The position numbers and the translations under genes are program-made. Shown piece after piece: positions 46,785 to 57,202 of a stretch of 64,000 bases of DNA. Numbering within the stretch: position 1 is the stretch's first letter; the number at the start of each line of letters is the position of its first letter. Origin of the DNA: Vibrio penaeicida (GTDB lineage: Bacteria; Pseudomonadota; Gammaproteobacteria; Enterobacterales; Vibrionaceae). A model generated the notes under the pieces. That model searched no databases. It was not told the DNA's origin and saw nothing but the letters and a program-made list of their open reading frames with translations. The stretch spans positions 38,763-102,762 of the forward strand of contig NZ_BFAQ01000019.1 of the NCBI RefSeq assembly GCF_002933855.1, read 5' to 3'.

Positions 46785-48586
46785 GCTTTCTCCTCTGCGG
46801 ATTTGGCGGCTTCAGCGGCAGCAGCTTTTTCTGCGGCTTCTCCGTATAAACGTGCCTTAGGCTGTGATTTGGTGATTTTTACTTCGCTGTAATCGATGGT
46901 GGGCGCAGCATCAGGTTGATAAAAAGCAAGTGAATGCTTCAAGAACTGCTTGTCATCTCTATCGGTATAACCATCATCTAAACGTTGATGAGCTCCACGG
47001 GATTCTTTGCGCAATATGGCAGAATGCACCATAGCCTCCGCAACTTCTAACCCATAGCCGACTTCAATGGCATACAACAAATCCGTATTGAATACCTTTC
47101 CTTTGTCTTTAATGCTGATGCGCTTATATCGCGCTTTGAGCTCGGTGATTTTTTCAATGGTGGCTTGCATCAGATCTTCTTGACGATAAATACCGCAGCC
47201 CGCTTCCATGGTATGACCCATTTCTGTGCGAATATCTGCCCAGTTTTCATCCCCTTCCTGATTCATCAATGCTTGAATTCGAGCTTCTACATCCTGGATT
47301 TGAGAAGCGATAGCGTCGTCGTTCCATCCAGCGAATTCTTCGATATGCTTCACTGCGTTTTCACCGGCGACTCGCCCGAAGACCACAAATTCAGCCAGAG
47401 AGTTGGAACCCAGCCTGTTCGCGCCGTGCAACCCAACCGATGCGCATTCACCGACCGCAAACAAACCTTTAATGCGAGTTTCACAGCCTTTATCTGTTTC
47501 TATACCACCCATGGTGTAATGCACTGTGGGTCTTATTGGAATGGGTTCTTTGGCTGGATCGACATTCACGTACGCTTTAGCCAGTTCGCAAATGAAAGGC
47601 AAGCGCTCTTGTAGGTAGGCTTCTCCGAGGTGGCGAAGATCGAGGTGAACCACATCGCCCAAAGGATGTTTAATGGTGTTTCCTTTTTGTTGCTCGTGCC
47701 AGAAAGCTTGGGAGACTTTATCTCTCGGACCAAGCTCCATGTATTTGTTTTTGGGCTGACCAACCGGCGTTTCCGGTCCCATGCCGTAATCTTGCAAATA
47801 TCGGTAGCCGTTTTTATTGACGATAATACCGCCTTCGCCACGGCAACCTTCGGTCATTAAAATACCGGTTCCCGGCAACCCAGTTGGATGGTATTGCACA
47901 AATTCCATATCACGGAGTGGTACACCGTGGCGGTATGCCATCGCCATTCCATCACCAGTCACAATGCCGCCATTGGTGTTGCAGTGATAAACGCGTCCCG
48001 CCCCTCCGGTTGCCAAAACAACGGATTTGGCTTTAATTACAACCAGTTCACCTTCAGACATGTGAATGGCTATCAGGCCTTGAATCTCGCCGTCGTTGAC
48101 CAATAAGTCGACCACAAAGTACTCATCAAACCGATGAATGTTGGAGTACTTCATCGAGGTTTGGAACAGGGTGTGAAGCATGTGAAAGCCCGTTTTATCT
48201 GCCGCAAACCAGGTTCGCTCCACTTTCATGCCGCCAAATCGGCGTACATTCACTTCACCGTTTTCTTTACGGCTCCATGGGCAGCCCCATTGCTCCATTT
48301 GAATCATTTCACGAGTGGCGTTTTCTACGAAGTATTCCACTACATCTTGTTCACACAACCAGTCTCCACCGCCAACGGTATCGTTGAAGTGGTTGTCGAG
48401 GCTGTCCTCGTCTTTGATAACAGCTGCGGATCCCCCTTCGGCAGCAACGGTATGAGATCGCATGGGATAGACTTTAGAAATAAGAGCGATGTCTAATTCT
48501 GGGTTTGATTCAGCAGCAGCGATTGCAGTGCGGAGACCAGCGCCGCCAGCGCCGATGACTGCGATATCTGTGGTTATAGTCTGCAC
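46781..48586 (-). CDS. frdA: Fumarate reductase flavoprotein subunit FrdA
   Basis: This 601-residue catalytic subunit reduces fumarate to succinate in anaerobic respiration. [15 protein letters not shown] binds the FAD dinucleotide, and His45 in [16 protein letters not shown] is the covalent flavin site. [21 protein letters not shown] and the HYTMGGI and [15 protein letters not shown] blocks are conserved. The C-terminus ([19 protein letters not shown]) is an alanine/glutamate-rich tail. It is first in frdABCD, divergent from epmA as in E. coli. A CRP-type site lies upstream. Confidence 0.97.
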   Translation of the reverse strand: MQTITTDIAVIGAGGAGLRTAIAAAESNPELDIALISKVYPMRSHTVAAEGGSAAVIKDEDSLDNHFNDTVGGGDWLCEQDVVEYFVENATREMIQMEQWGCPWSRKENGEVNVRRFGGMKVERTWFAADKTGFHMLHTLFQTSMKYSNIHRFDEYFVVDLLVNDGEIQGLIAIHMSEGELVVIKAKSVVLATGGAGRVYHCNTNGGIVTGDGMAMAYRHGVPLRDMEFVQYHPTGLPGTGILMTEGCRGEGGIIVNKNGYRYLQDYGMGPETPVGQPKNKYMELGPRDKVSQAFWHEQQKGNTIKHPLGDVVHLDLRHLGEAYLQERLPFICELAKAYVNVDPAKEPIPIRPTVHYTMGGIETDKGCETRIKGLFAVGECASVGLHGANRLGSNSLAEFVVFGRVAGENAVKHIEEFAGWNDDAIASQIQDVEARIQALMNQEGDENWADIRTEMGHTMEAGCGIYRQEDLMQATIEKITELKARYKRISIKDKGKVFNTDLLYAIEVGYGLEVAEAMVHSAILRKESRGAHQRLDDGYTDRDDKQFLKHSLAFYQPDAAPTIDYSEVKITKSQPKARLYGEAAEKAAAAEAAKSAEEKA

Positions 48587-48787
48587 AGTTACCTCCGGTT
48601 AGTAACGACAAATGCAAAAACGACAGCGCACGTGTAGCGAGCCGTCCCTGCTGGATTCGGTTGAATCCATTAATCCTAAAAAACCTTGATTCCTGTAGGT
48701 ATATTAAAAGAGCTCCTATACCGAAAAATTGATTCAATTGGGTTTTTGCTTCGGTAATGCAAGTAAGAGTATAAAATTTCTAGAATG

Positions 48788-48803
48788 TGTGATTTTAATC
48801 ACT
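48788..48803. promoter_or_regulatory. CRP-like operator in the frdA-epmA intergenic region
   Basis: TGTGA-TTTTAA-TCACT matches the CRP consensus TGTGA-N6-TCACA at nine of ten core positions. It lies about 200 bp upstream of frdA and 100 bp upstream of epmA, in an otherwise gene-free 319-bp gap. I did not find a full FNR site (TTGAT-N4-ATCAA). Confidence 0.65.
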
Positions 48804-48905
48804 GATGTGCAATCTGCCTTAGTGATGGGAGAAGAAGAATCGACGCTGGAAGATAAAGGGGGGTAGGGCTAAAATAGTGCACTTGAATACCCAAAGAGAA
48901 CTTGT

Positions 48906-49880
48906 ATGCCCATAATTAATTGGCAACCGACCGCGGATATTACGCAGTTGAAGCAACGCGCAGAATTGATTGGAAAGATACGTGCGTTTTTTCAACGCAG
49001 GGATGTATTGGAAGTCGACACGCCCGCGATGAGCCACGCTACGGTAACGGATATTCACTTGCATACCTTTCAAACTCAGTTTGTAGGGCCAGACTATGCT
49101 AATGGGCGTTCTCTCTATTTAATGACCAGCCCTGAGTTTCACATGAAACGTCTGCTTGCCGCTGGCAGTGGCTCGATCTATCAGATTTGTAAGTCGTTTC
49201 GAAATGAAGAAAACGGGCGATTTCACAATCCTGAATTCACTATGTTGGAGTGGTATCGAATTGGATTTAATCATCATGATTTGATGGATGAAATGGATGA
49301 GCTACTTCAACTTACCCTTACTTGCGAGAAAGCAGATCGCATGACCTATCAAAATGCTTTTTTGTCGGTGTTAGGGGTGTGCCCACTGGAAGATTCCATG
49401 GACACCTTAAAGCGAGCAGCAGGTGAATTGGGCTTAAACGATATTGCGCAATCAGAAGAAGACAGAGACACGTTATTACAGCTTCTGTTTAGTGTCGGCG
49501 TCGAAAATAAGATAGGGCAGGATGCCCCAGTGTTTGTGTATGATTTTCCTGCCTCCCAAGCAGCACTAGCAAAAATCAATCAACAAGATTCGAGAGTAGC
49601 GGATCGATTTGAAGTCTATTTCAAGGGGATTGAACTCGCGAATGGGTTCCATGAACTGGATAACCCTTCCGAGCAGCTATCGCGATTTGAACAAGACAAT
49701 AAACAGCGAATCGCTATGGGTTTGAGTGAGCAGCCCATTGATTATCATCTAATAGATGCTTTAAAAGCAGGGTTACCGCAGTGTGCTGGTATTGCGCTGG
49801 GGATCGATCGTTTGGTTATGTTGGCGTTGGGCGAAGAGCACATTGATCGCGTCACTGCCTTCTCGTTTCCAAGAGCTTGA
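48906..49880 (+). CDS. epmA: EF-P (R)-beta-lysine ligase EpmA
   Basis: This 324-residue protein is a class II lysyl-tRNA synthetase core without the anticodon-binding domain; it attaches beta-lysine to Lys34 of EF-P. Motif 2 ([21 protein letters not shown]) and motif 3 ([15 protein letters not shown]) are intact. The length equals E. coli EpmA (325). Its partners epmB and efp are 7-8 kb away in this window. The gene is divergent from frdA. Confidence 0.96.
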   Translation: MPIINWQPTADITQLKQRAELIGKIRAFFQRRDVLEVDTPAMSHATVTDIHLHTFQTQFVGPDYANGRSLYLMTSPEFHMKRLLAAGSGSIYQICKSFRNEENGRFHNPEFTMLEWYRIGFNHHDLMDEMDELLQLTLTCEKADRMTYQNAFLSVLGVCPLEDSMDTLKRAAGELGLNDIAQSEEDRDTLLQLLFSVGVENKIGQDAPVFVYDFPASQAALAKINQQDSRVADRFEVYFKGIELANGFHELDNPSEQLSRFEQDNKQRIAMGLSEQPIDYHLIDALKAGLPQCAGIALGIDRLVMLALGEEHIDRVTAFSFPRA

Positions 49881-49927
49881 GTACAGGCTAGAGAAAACAA
49901 TAATTGCGGCTGGGCGAGTGCAAATAA

Positions 49928-49956
49928 ACAAAAACCACCTAAGCGGTGGTTTTTGT
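49928..49956 (+). terminator. Intrinsic terminator of epmA
   Basis: AAAACCACC-TAAGC-GGTGGTTTTT has a strong stem and T-run downstream of epmA. Confidence 0.9.
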
Positions 49957-50215
49957 TTATCACAATGTATTTGGCATCAACAATTCGATAAGCAGCACTT
50001 ACGTTGAAACAAGTATCTTAACTTGTTGATGCAGTAATGTTTCTCGAAGTAGGAAGCTTCGATACCTCATCACCAAAGGTATTTAGGATTCAAGGTCGGG
50101 ATTGAGTCGTACTCTCGTTCCACAGACTTTGCCAATATATCTCTAAAATATTTTTAATGCAAATGGTTCTCAATAGCGTTTGATTTTTTGTTTTATTTTT
50201 TGGCTAGAGGAACCG
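49957..50215. other. Gene-free spacer
   Basis: Apart from two small hairpins (AACAAGT-ATCTTA-ACTTGTT near 50005 and CGAAG-TAGGAAG-CTTCG near 50046), I see nothing in this spacer. Confidence 0.4.
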
Positions 50216-51103
50216 CTAAGTAACAAGAATCCCCGTCCCTATTACGGCTAAGATTGCGCCTATCCAAGCATAGGGGTTTGGGCGTTGTCGCGTGTAAACC
50301 CACAGTAAAGGCAATACCATGATGGGTGTGGTTGAAGAGAGTAATGCGACCATGCCGACATTGCCGTCTCGCAGGGCATAAAGAATCAGTGTCATGCCAA
50401 CCGCCATTGCCAAAAATCCATTAATGGCGCATATCCAAAGGATACGTAAGTTGATGGGTTTAATCGGGCGAGACAGTTTGGCTCCGGTCATTCTAAATGC
50501 ACAGTGCGCAAGAAATGCGGTAATCATTCGAATCGCTGACGCAGCAACGGGGTCAATGTTGCCCTGCATGACGGGTTTTGCAATGACCCCACCTAAAGCC
50601 TGACAAATCGCCGCGAGCAAACCTAACGCGAGCCCAATGGCGACGCTGCCTTGTATCACTTCCCACTCGTGTTGACCTTGTTTTTTCTTTCCAAAGAAAA
50701 TGGCGGCCATTACACCTGAAAAAACCAGTACCGATCCGAATAGTTCCGTTCCACTTAATGTTTCGCTGAATATCCAGTACCCCAGAATGGCTGAAAACAC
50801 GGCATGGCAAGAAAAAAGCAAGCCTGCTTGTCTTGGTCCCATACGGTTCATACACGCGAACAGAGCGGTATCCCCAATGAAGATTCCCACTAACCCAGAC
50901 AACGCCATAGGTAAGATGTGTTCACTGGTGATGGTTGCCCAACCACCGGTAAATAGCGCCATAATAATGAGGATGATTGAAGTGCAGCCCATCCGCCACC
51001 GACTGTAGGAAAAGGAACCTAAATGTCTCGCGGGTGTAACAGAGATAATGCTGGAAATTGCCCAGAGAAAAGCGGCTGCTAAAGCAAGCCATTCGTATGA
51101 CAT
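50216..51103 (-). CDS. EamA/DMT family transporter
   Basis: This 295-residue protein has ten membrane segments in two EamA repeats (MSYEWLALAAAFLWAISSIISV for the first; VAIGLALGLLAAICQALGGVIAKPVM opening the second). Family members export or import amino acids, nucleotides and other metabolites, and the substrate here is not evident. It is followed by gene-free sequence and lies downstream of ugpQ in the same direction, 65 bp apart. Confidence 0.85.
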   Translation of the reverse strand: MSYEWLALAAAFLWAISSIISVTPARHLGSFSYSRWRMGCTSIILIIMALFTGGWATITSEHILPMALSGLVGIFIGDTALFACMNRMGPRQAGLLFSCHAVFSAILGYWIFSETLSGTELFGSVLVFSGVMAAIFFGKKKQGQHEWEVIQGSVAIGLALGLLAAICQALGGVIAKPVMQGNIDPVAASAIRMITAFLAHCAFRMTGAKLSRPIKPINLRILWICAINGFLAMAVGMTLILYALRDGNVGMVALLSSTTPIMVLPLLWVYTRQRPNPYAWIGAILAVIGTGILVT

Positions 51104-51168
51104 CGCGTTTAAAGATCAGGTGGTTATAAAAAACTCACTATGCCTTAATTACTGGGCAACAACTAGCA

Positions 51169-51882
51169 TTATTTCCAGTGAAATTTTTGGGGTTGTGGGA
51201 AGTGTTCTATCGCATTACTTGGGCAATCACAGAATACGCCATCTACACCGATTTCATTCAACCACTGCCAATCTTCAAGTTGGTTAACGGTGTAAACATA
51301 AACAGCAAGACCACGTTTTTTGGCGTCTTTGACGTAGTCTTCATCCATCACGTCAAGGCTGATGTTTATGGACGCTGCGTTTAGGTTTTCAGCAAATTCA
51401 GCTTTATCGAGGCCTTTTGAGCTGGTTAAAGCACCAATGAGCACACTAGGCTTAGTTCGTTGTATCTCAGCGAGCCAATCATGGTTAAAAGAAGAAACTA
51501 TCAACTGTCGGTTCGAGAACTTGAACTGCTCCGTTGCGAGATCGAGATGACGATAGAGTAACGAGAGATCCGAGATGCCTTTTAACTCAATATTCAAAGC
51601 ACATTGACCTTTTACGAGAGCGAGAACCTGATTTAATGTTGGAATCACTTCGCCATTGCCCGCATCAAGTTTGCTTAATGAATCACGGTCAAACCACTTA
51701 AGTAATCCTATGCCATTTGTGGTTCGATTGAGCCATTTGTCGTGGATGACCCAAAGTTCACCATCGTGTTCGTGGATATCCAGTTCTATCGCAGGTGCAC
51801 CACTATCAAGGGCCGCTTGAAAAGCAGACAAAGTGTTTTCAGGATGGGTTGCTCGTGCACCACGATGGGCAATGATGATCAT
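51169..51882 (-). CDS. ugpQ: Cytosolic glycerophosphodiester phosphodiesterase
   Basis: This 237-residue enzyme hydrolyses glycerophosphodiesters to glycerol 3-phosphate and an alcohol. The catalytic block IIAHRGARATHPENTL, the metal-binding AIELDIHEHDGELWVIHD and the C-terminal WLNEIGVDGVFCDCP are all present. There is no signal peptide, so it acts in the cytosol, like UgpQ. It sits 17 bp downstream of the DASS symporter gene, suggesting a shared transcript. Confidence 0.9.
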   Translation of the reverse strand: MIIIAHRGARATHPENTLSAFQAALDSGAPAIELDIHEHDGELWVIHDKWLNRTTNGIGLLKWFDRDSLSKLDAGNGEVIPTLNQVLALVKGQCALNIELKGISDLSLLYRHLDLATEQFKFSNRQLIVSSFNHDWLAEIQRTKPSVLIGALTSSKGLDKAEFAENLNAASINISLDVMDEDYVKDAKKRGLAVYVYTVNQLEDWQWLNEIGVDGVFCDCPSNAIEHFPQPQKFHWK

Positions 51883-51899
51883 GTTTGGGCTCCGTCAGA

Positions 51900-53315
51900 T
51901 CAGTAAAATATCCACATCGCAGAGTATACGATTCCAAGCCCAATTATGCCCATGATAACGCCAGTTTTTGCCATATCTTTGCTGTCTATTAGCCCTGTGG
52001 AGTACGCAAGAGAATTCGGTGGTGTGGAAACCGGTAGAATCATGCCTAAGGATGCCGAAAAAGCCACAACGACGAGCAGTGACTGCAAACCACCGATGCT
52101 TGCGAGTGAGGGCATCGATGCCCCAATCGCAGCAGCAATGGGCATCAAAAGGTTAGCGGTCGCGGTATTCGACATAAAGTTGGCCATCAGCCAGCACACA
52201 ACAGACAATGTGAGTACGACGGCAATTGGCGATAACGATTCATAATCGATAGCATGAGCCAGAGCGCTGGCTAACCCCGTGTTATCCAAGCCGATACCAA
52301 TCGCTATGCCACCTGCAACCAGCCATAACACATCCCAATTGATTTGCTTGAGCTCTGCTTTTCCCATTATTCCTGTGAGGGTGAACACTGTTAAAGGAAT
52401 GATGGAAACCACATACGTATTCATGCCATGAAATTTCGTCGTCATCCACAACATAATGGTGAGTGCAAAGGTGATGTAAACCGTAATGGCTCGCCAACCT
52501 CGCTTAAAAGTGCCGCTGAGTTTGAGTGTCATGCTTTTTTGCGAGGCAGGAAAAAGCTTTTGCAGAAGCAGCCAAGCGATGGTCAGTTGAATAAAGACAA
52601 AAGGCAGCCCCATCATCATCCAAGATAGAAAATCAATACTGTGCTCACCAGTTAGATACTGTAAAGCGATAGCGTTAGGTGGTGTACCTATCGGCGTGGC
52701 AATTCCTCCCGTATTTGCGGCAATAGGAATGCAAAGCACCAAGGCTTTGATGCCTGTGTCTCCTTTTGGCGCTGAAGCCACAATAGGACCAAGTAGGGCA
52801 AGCATCATTACTGTCGTCGCGGTGTTTGACATAAACATGGAAAACACGGCGGTTATCAGCATCAGGCCTAACATAATGAATCTAGGCTGGTGGCCAAAGG
52901 GTTTCAGGAGGACTCGGGCTAAATTATTGTCTAGATCGTATTTTGCGGCGGCAATCGCGAGAGCAAATCCACCCATAAACAAAATGATAATGGGTGAAGA
53001 GAACGCACTAAAAATATCGGTATATGTGAGAAGTTCTCCCAGTTCATGGTTGTCGGGTGCGATTCGAAATGGATGTAACCCTTTATCCGAAATCATCACT
53101 AGCTGAAGTGCAATGATGAGGATTGATGTTGCGAAAACAGGGACAGGCTCCAAAACCCAAAGCAATGCGGCAAGCAAGAATATCGTGAGTAACCGATGTT
53201 GGACCAACGTCAGGTTATCGATAGGAATGGAATCGGTAGGAATGAGAAGAACAATAATGGGAATAGCGAAACTGAAGACGAGTTTAAACCAGATCGCAGA
53301 GTTGCTCTTTACCAT
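51900..53315 (-). CDS. DASS (SLC13) family sodium:anion symporter
   Basis: This 471-residue inner-membrane protein has about 11-12 segments. The two SNT motifs of the family are visible: FSMFMSNTATTVMMLALLGPIV and ANFMSNTATANLLMPIAAAIG, which bind Na+ and the carboxylate substrate. AANTGGIATPIGTPPNAIAL and LPVSTPPNSLAY complete the sites. Members carry dicarboxylates, citrate or sulfate; the exact substrate is not evident. It is probably co-transcribed with ugpQ. Confidence 0.9.
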   Translation of the reverse strand: MVKSNSAIWFKLVFSFAIPIIVLLIPTDSIPIDNLTLVQHRLLTIFLLAALLWVLEPVPVFATSILIIALQLVMISDKGLHPFRIAPDNHELGELLTYTDIFSAFSSPIIILFMGGFALAIAAAKYDLDNNLARVLLKPFGHQPRFIMLGLMLITAVFSMFMSNTATTVMMLALLGPIVASAPKGDTGIKALVLCIPIAANTGGIATPIGTPPNAIALQYLTGEHSIDFLSWMMMGLPFVFIQLTIAWLLLQKLFPASQKSMTLKLSGTFKRGWRAITVYITFALTIMLWMTTKFHGMNTYVVSIIPLTVFTLTGIMGKAELKQINWDVLWLVAGGIAIGIGLDNTGLASALAHAIDYESLSPIAVVLTLSVVCWLMANFMSNTATANLLMPIAAAIGASMPSLASIGGLQSLLVVVAFSASLGMILPVSTPPNSLAYSTGLIDSKDMAKTGVIMGIIGLGIVYSAMWIFY

Positions 53316-53436
53316 AATCTATCTCGTTGAAGCCTTAACCTAGAGGCAGAATAAATTAAGATTCGGTGGTGTACTTAGATCGTGTCGGTAATTTAGAAAG
53401 GTGCGCGTGGCTATTGAATAGAAGTTTGTTTTTTAT

Positions 53437-53465
53437 CAAAAAAGGCAGGTTTTAACCTGCCTTTA
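53437..53465 (-). terminator. Intrinsic terminator of psd
   Basis: AAAGGCAGGTT-TT-AACCTGCCTTT lies 33 bp beyond psd. On the minus strand it runs into TTTTTGATAAAA. Confidence 0.88.
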
Positions 53466-53497
53466 TCGGGATATCTTTATTTGAGTATACTGTGCAG

Positions 53498-54364
53498 TTA
53501 GTCTTTCGATTGATGCGCGTAAGGTGTACCCATAATCGTCGGTGCGTTTAGCTGCATACTTTCATCGAACTTAATACTGTCTTTCGCAAATAGGTTGATA
53601 ACGGTTGAGCCAAGCTTAAAGCGACCCATTTCCTCACCCTTTTTTAGTACAACAGATTTGTTGCCTTCTGCTGGATAATCCCAAGTGTAAACAGTGTTAC
53701 CACGAGGTGGAGTGACAGTGCCTGCCCATATTAGCTCGATGCTGCCAACAATGGTTGCACCAACCAGTACTTGTGCCATTGGACCAAATTCAGTATCGAA
53801 GATACAAACAACACGTTCGTTGCGAGCGAATAAGTTAGGCACGTTTTCCGCTGTTAATGGGTTTACGGAAAACAAATCGCCTGGCACATAAATCATTTTA
53901 CGCAGTGTTCCGTCACAAGGCATATGTACCCTGTGGTAGTCACGCGGTGATAGATAAAGCGTTGCAAATTCGCCATCAACAAACTCTTCAGCTAAGGTTT
54001 CACTGCCACCTAGCAACTCTTGCGCTGAGTAGTTGTGACCTTTTGCTTGAATGAGCTGACCATCTTCAATTGGACCGAATTGGCTCACACAGGCATCGGC
54101 AGGGTGCGATATGACGGAATCACCTTCCGCAAGAGGACGAGCCCCGTCTTTTAGCTCACGTACGAAAAACTCATTGAAAGTTTTGAAGTAAGCAGGATCC
54201 GAATGCAAAGCTTCGTCCATATTGACGTTGTATTGCTTGATAAACCAACGAATTACGGCTGTGGTTAGGCTGCCTGCTTTTGCGCTCGCCAGTTTACCGA
54301 CAAGGCGCGTTAATCCATGTTGAGGAATCCAGTACTGGAGACTCACTTTAATTTTATCTAACAC
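53498..54364 (-). CDS. psd: Phosphatidylserine decarboxylase proenzyme
   Basis: This inner-membrane enzyme converts phosphatidylserine to phosphatidylethanolamine. I chose a GTG at 54364 (product [18 protein letters not shown], 288 residues), six bases after GGAA; a TTG four codons upstream is the alternative. Self-cleavage occurs at the conserved LGST in [14 protein letters not shown], generating the pyruvoyl group. [16 protein letters not shown] and [24 protein letters not shown] are conserved. It is shorter than E. coli Psd (322) because the variable C-terminal tail is reduced. The rsgA-psd order is conserved. Confidence 0.94.
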   Translation of the reverse strand: MLDKIKVSLQYWIPQHGLTRLVGKLASAKAGSLTTAVIRWFIKQYNVNMDEALHSDPAYFKTFNEFFVRELKDGARPLAEGDSVISHPADACVSQFGPIEDGQLIQAKGHNYSAQELLGGSETLAEEFVDGEFATLYLSPRDYHRVHMPCDGTLRKMIYVPGDLFSVNPLTAENVPNLFARNERVVCIFDTEFGPMAQVLVGATIVGSIELIWAGTVTPPRGNTVYTWDYPAEGNKSVVLKKGEEMGRFKLGSTVINLFAKDSIKFDESMQLNAPTIMGTPYAHQSKD

Positions 54365-54451
54365 AATTGATTCCAATTTGTTCTACAAGTCGGCGCGAGA
54401 TGTTACTGAATCTCACTTCTGTTGTCAGCTTCTTTACAATATGGGTTTACG

Positions 54452-54475
54452 ATTTGCCACAAATTTGTGGCAAAT
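54452..54475. repeat. Perfect 24-bp palindrome between rsgA and psd
   Basis: ATTTGCCACAAA joined to its exact complement TTTGTGGCAAAT forms an uninterrupted palindrome. No U-run follows on the minus strand, so it is not a standard terminator. It could be an operator for a dimeric regulator of psd or a processing structure. Confidence 0.7.
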
Positions 54476-54497
54476 ATCGCCAAGTAGGGGCTTATGG

Positions 54498-55553
54498 TTA
54501 CAAGTCGGCTTTTTTATTGCGTGAGTACTGCCTGTTGGCTTTGTTCTCACCCATGCTCTCAATAATGCGGTGGTAGTTTTCAAATCGAACACTGCTGATC
54601 TCTCCGCGTTCGACCGCTTCTCGAATAATACAGCCTGGGTCGTCATTGTGTTTACAATCGCGAAACTTACAGCCGCCTAAGAACGGTCGAAATTCTACAA
54701 AAGCTTCCGTAACCTCTTCCGCTTCTAAGTGCCAGAGGCCGAATTCACGGACTCCAGGGGAGTCGATAAGGTCGCCCCCTTTAGGGAAGTGATACAGTCT
54801 CGCTGTGGTCGTTGTGTGTTGCCCCAATCCGGAGTTTTCTGATACGGCACCTTCTTCAGCATCGACTTCTGGCATTAATGCGTTGACTAAGCTGGATTTT
54901 CCGACGCCAGATTGTCCCACAAAGATGTTAATTCTATCTTTAAGTTCGATTTGCAGTTCTTCGATCCCTTCTCCGGACTCCTTACTGACCAACAGAACTT
55001 TATAGCCAATTTTCTCATACGCCGTTAACCATTCGCGATAGGTTTCGCGTTGCGTACTGTCTAGCAAGTCGATTTTATTCAAGACGATCAAAGGTTCAAT
55101 ATTCAATGTCTCGGAAGCGACAAGGTAGCGGTCAATAATGTTGAGAGAAAGTTCAGGTAATACAGAAGAAACGATCACCATTTGGTCAATGTTCGCTGCG
55201 ACAGGTTTTAAACCGTCGTAGTAGTCTGGACGGGTCAAGATAGAGGTTCTCGGCTCGACGGCTTCAACCACACCCGCTATACCTGCCATAGATTCATGAC
55301 CAGATCGCCAGATAACTTTGTCTCCAGAGACTAAACTTTCAATACCACGTCTGAGATTGCAGCGATGAACGTTTCCAGATTCACTGTCTTCAATGTCGGC
55401 GTGTTGACCAAAACGAGTGATGACCAGCCCTGATTTGGCTGATCCCAACATAGACTCTTCCCATTGGATGGTTTCTTCTTGGGTCAATCGCTTTTTTTGG
55501 TTATGACGAACGCGTCGTACTTGACCTTTTGTGAGCTTTTTCTTTTTTGCCAC
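54498..55553 (-). CDS. rsgA: Small ribosomal subunit biogenesis GTPase RsgA
   Basis: This 351-residue circularly permuted GTPase releases during late 30S assembly. It has a basic N-terminus ([23 protein letters not shown]), an OB fold, then GTPase motifs in permuted order G4 (VLNKIDLLD), G1 ([12 protein letters not shown]) and G3 (DSPG). A C-terminal zinc site follows ([14 protein letters not shown]). The start overlaps the upstream frame of the divergent orn gene by a few bases. Confidence 0.96.
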   Translation of the reverse strand: MAKKKKLTKGQVRRVRHNQKKRLTQEETIQWEESMLGSAKSGLVITRFGQHADIEDSESGNVHRCNLRRGIESLVSGDKVIWRSGHESMAGIAGVVEAVEPRTSILTRPDYYDGLKPVAANIDQMVIVSSVLPELSLNIIDRYLVASETLNIEPLIVLNKIDLLDSTQRETYREWLTAYEKIGYKVLLVSKESGEGIEELQIELKDRINIFVGQSGVGKSSLVNALMPEVDAEEGAVSENSGLGQHTTTTARLYHFPKGGDLIDSPGVREFGLWHLEAEEVTEAFVEFRPFLGGCKFRDCKHNDDPGCIIREAVERGEISSVRFENYHRIIESMGENKANRQYSRNKKADL

Positions 55554-55633
55554 GGATTATCAACTTCTTTGGTTGGAATTCCAAAATAGGTGGGTATGAT
55601 ACCTCTTTTATCAACAAAATAGGCAATTCATCT

Positions 55634-56179
55634 ATGTCGTTCAGCGATCAAAACTTAATTTGGATCGATCTAGAGATGACAGGGTTAGACCCTGAAACCC
55701 ATAAGATCATTGAAATCGCTACCATTGTTACCGATAGTGAGCTCAATATTCTCGCTGAAGGACCCGTTCTCGCTATTCATCAGCCTGAAGAAGAGCTAGC
55801 GAAAATGGATGAATGGTGCACAACCACGCATACAGGCAGTGGTTTAGTGGCTCGGGTTAAACAGAGCACCGTGACAGAGCAGCAAGCCATCGATCAAACC
55901 ATAGAATTCTTAAAACAATGGGTACCTGCTGGTAAATCACCAATTTGCGGTAACAGTGTTGGTCAGGATCGCCGTTTTCTATATGAATTTATGCCGGAGC
56001 TTGAAGCGTACTTCCACTACCGCTATATCGATGTCAGTACCATTAAAGAGCTGACACGTCGTTGGCAGCCAGAAGTGCTAACACAGTTTTCAAAAACAGG
56101 TAGTCACCTTGCTTTGGACGATATTCGTGAGTCTATTGCTGAACTTCAGTTTTACCGCAAGAAAGTATTTAGCATCTAA
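55634..56179 (+). CDS. orn: Oligoribonuclease
   Basis: This 181-residue DEDDh exonuclease degrades dinucleotides and other very short RNAs, including pGpG from cyclic-di-GMP turnover. Exo I ([11 protein letters not shown]), Exo II ([14 protein letters not shown]) and Exo III ([11 protein letters not shown]) are intact. I chose the ATG at 55634 ([10 protein letters not shown]); the longer frame overlaps rsgA. It is divergent from rsgA, as in E. coli. Confidence 0.96.
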   Translation: MSFSDQNLIWIDLEMTGLDPETHKIIEIATIVTDSELNILAEGPVLAIHQPEEELAKMDEWCTTTHTGSGLVARVKQSTVTEQQAIDQTIEFLKQWVPAGKSPICGNSVGQDRRFLYEFMPELEAYFHYRYIDVSTIKELTRRWQPEVLTQFSKTGSHLALDDIRESIAELQFYRKKVFSI

Positions 56180-56361
56180 ATCCTTCCTAATTCTTCCCGT
56201 GTTGCCTTTCCGAGGTATTTGAGAACACGGGTATCTATGAATTTCGAGTCTTTTAGAATCAACCTTAATGATTGAATTGATTAAGGGATGAACGAATATG
56301 GTGGCTTTTGTTTCTTTTTCCATCAAACTAACAATTTTTTTGATTTTTTTGAATGAAGGGC

Positions 56362-56389
56362 TTGCATCAAAAGAAAATGCTCTTATAAT
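56362..56389 (+). promoter_or_regulatory. Promoter of the tRNA operon
   Basis: TTGCAT, a 16-bp spacer and a perfect TATAAT are followed by a GC-rich discriminator (TCGCAGCCC) typical of growth-rate-controlled stable RNA promoters. The first tRNA starts 33 bp downstream of the -10 element. Confidence 0.85.
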
Positions 56390-56421
56390 TCGCAGCCCTA
56401 AACGACGGAAACGTTGTGAAT

Positions 56422-56497
56422 GCGACACTAGCTCAGCTGGTAGAGCGCAACCTTGCCAAGGTTGAGGTCACGAGTTCGAACCTCGTGTGTCGCTCCA
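56422..56497 (+). tRNA. tRNA-Gly (GCC), copy 1
   Basis: This is a 76-nt cloverleaf with acceptor GCGACAC/GTGTCGC, anticodon loop TTGCCAA, T-loop TTCGAAC and encoded CCA. Confidence 0.97.
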
Positions 56498-56560
56498 ATT
56501 TCCACTTAGTTTGGAAATAATAAGCTTTCATCATGCTTTAAATGGTGACTACAATACGGA

Positions 56561-56637
<77 letters not shown>

Positions 56638-56669
56638 CATTTAGATTGATTGCTACTGCGATGAATCAT

Positions 56670-56745
56670 GCGACACTAGCTCAGCTGGTAGAGCGCAACC
56701 TTGCCAAGGTTGAGGTCACGAGTTCGAACCTCGTGTGTCGCTCCA
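56670..56745 (+). tRNA. tRNA-Gly (GCC), copy 2
   Basis: This 76-nt tRNA appears identical to copy 1 and is preceded by a 32-bp spacer after the initiator tRNA. Confidence 0.97.
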
Positions 56746-56794
56746 CTTTCTAGCAAGAAAGTACAAAAGCTTTTATCGTGCTTAACGATGATCT

Positions 56795-56870
56795 GCGACA
56801 CTAGCTCAGCTGGTAGAGCGCAACCTTGCCAAGGTTGAGGTCACGAGTTCGAACCTCGTGTGTCGCTCCA
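56795..56870 (+). tRNA. tRNA-Gly (GCC), copy 3
   Basis: This 76-nt tRNA is the first tRNA of the second duplication unit, exactly 373 bp after copy 1. Confidence 0.97.
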
Positions 56871-56933
56871 GATTCTTTCCCTTAAGGGAAATATAAGCGC
56901 TCATCATGCTTTGAATGATGATTACAATACGGA

Positions 56934-57010
<77 letters not shown>

Positions 57011-57042
57011 CATTCAGATTGATTGCTACTGCGATGAATCAT

Positions 57043-57118
57043 GCGACACTAGCTCAGCTGGTAGAGCGCAACCTTGCCAAGGTTGAGGTCACGAGTTCGA
57101 ACCTCGTGTGTCGCTCCA
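57043..57118 (+). tRNA. tRNA-Gly (GCC), copy 4
   Basis: This 76-nt tRNA lies exactly 373 bp after copy 2 and is the last intact tRNA of the operon. Confidence 0.97.
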
Positions 57119-57138
57119 AATTTTTTCAAAGAAAAATT

Positions 57139-57202
57139 CAACCTTACTAAGGTTGAGGTCACACCTAGTTCCTTGAAGATCAGGAATCTCGTGTGTCGCT
57201 CT
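57139..57202 (+). pseudogene. Decayed tRNA-Gly remnant
   Basis: CAACCTTACTAAGGTTGAGGTCAC keeps the anticodon arm and variable region, and TCTCGTGTGTCGCTC keeps the 3' acceptor half. The 5' acceptor strand and D arm are missing and the T arm is disrupted by an insertion. The anticodon loop has changed from TTGCCAA to TTACTAA. Confidence 0.8.

Noticed and set aside
54440..54475. CpxR box upstream of psd
   Set aside because: Two GTAAA half-sites are present on the minus strand but separated by 8 bp instead of 5.
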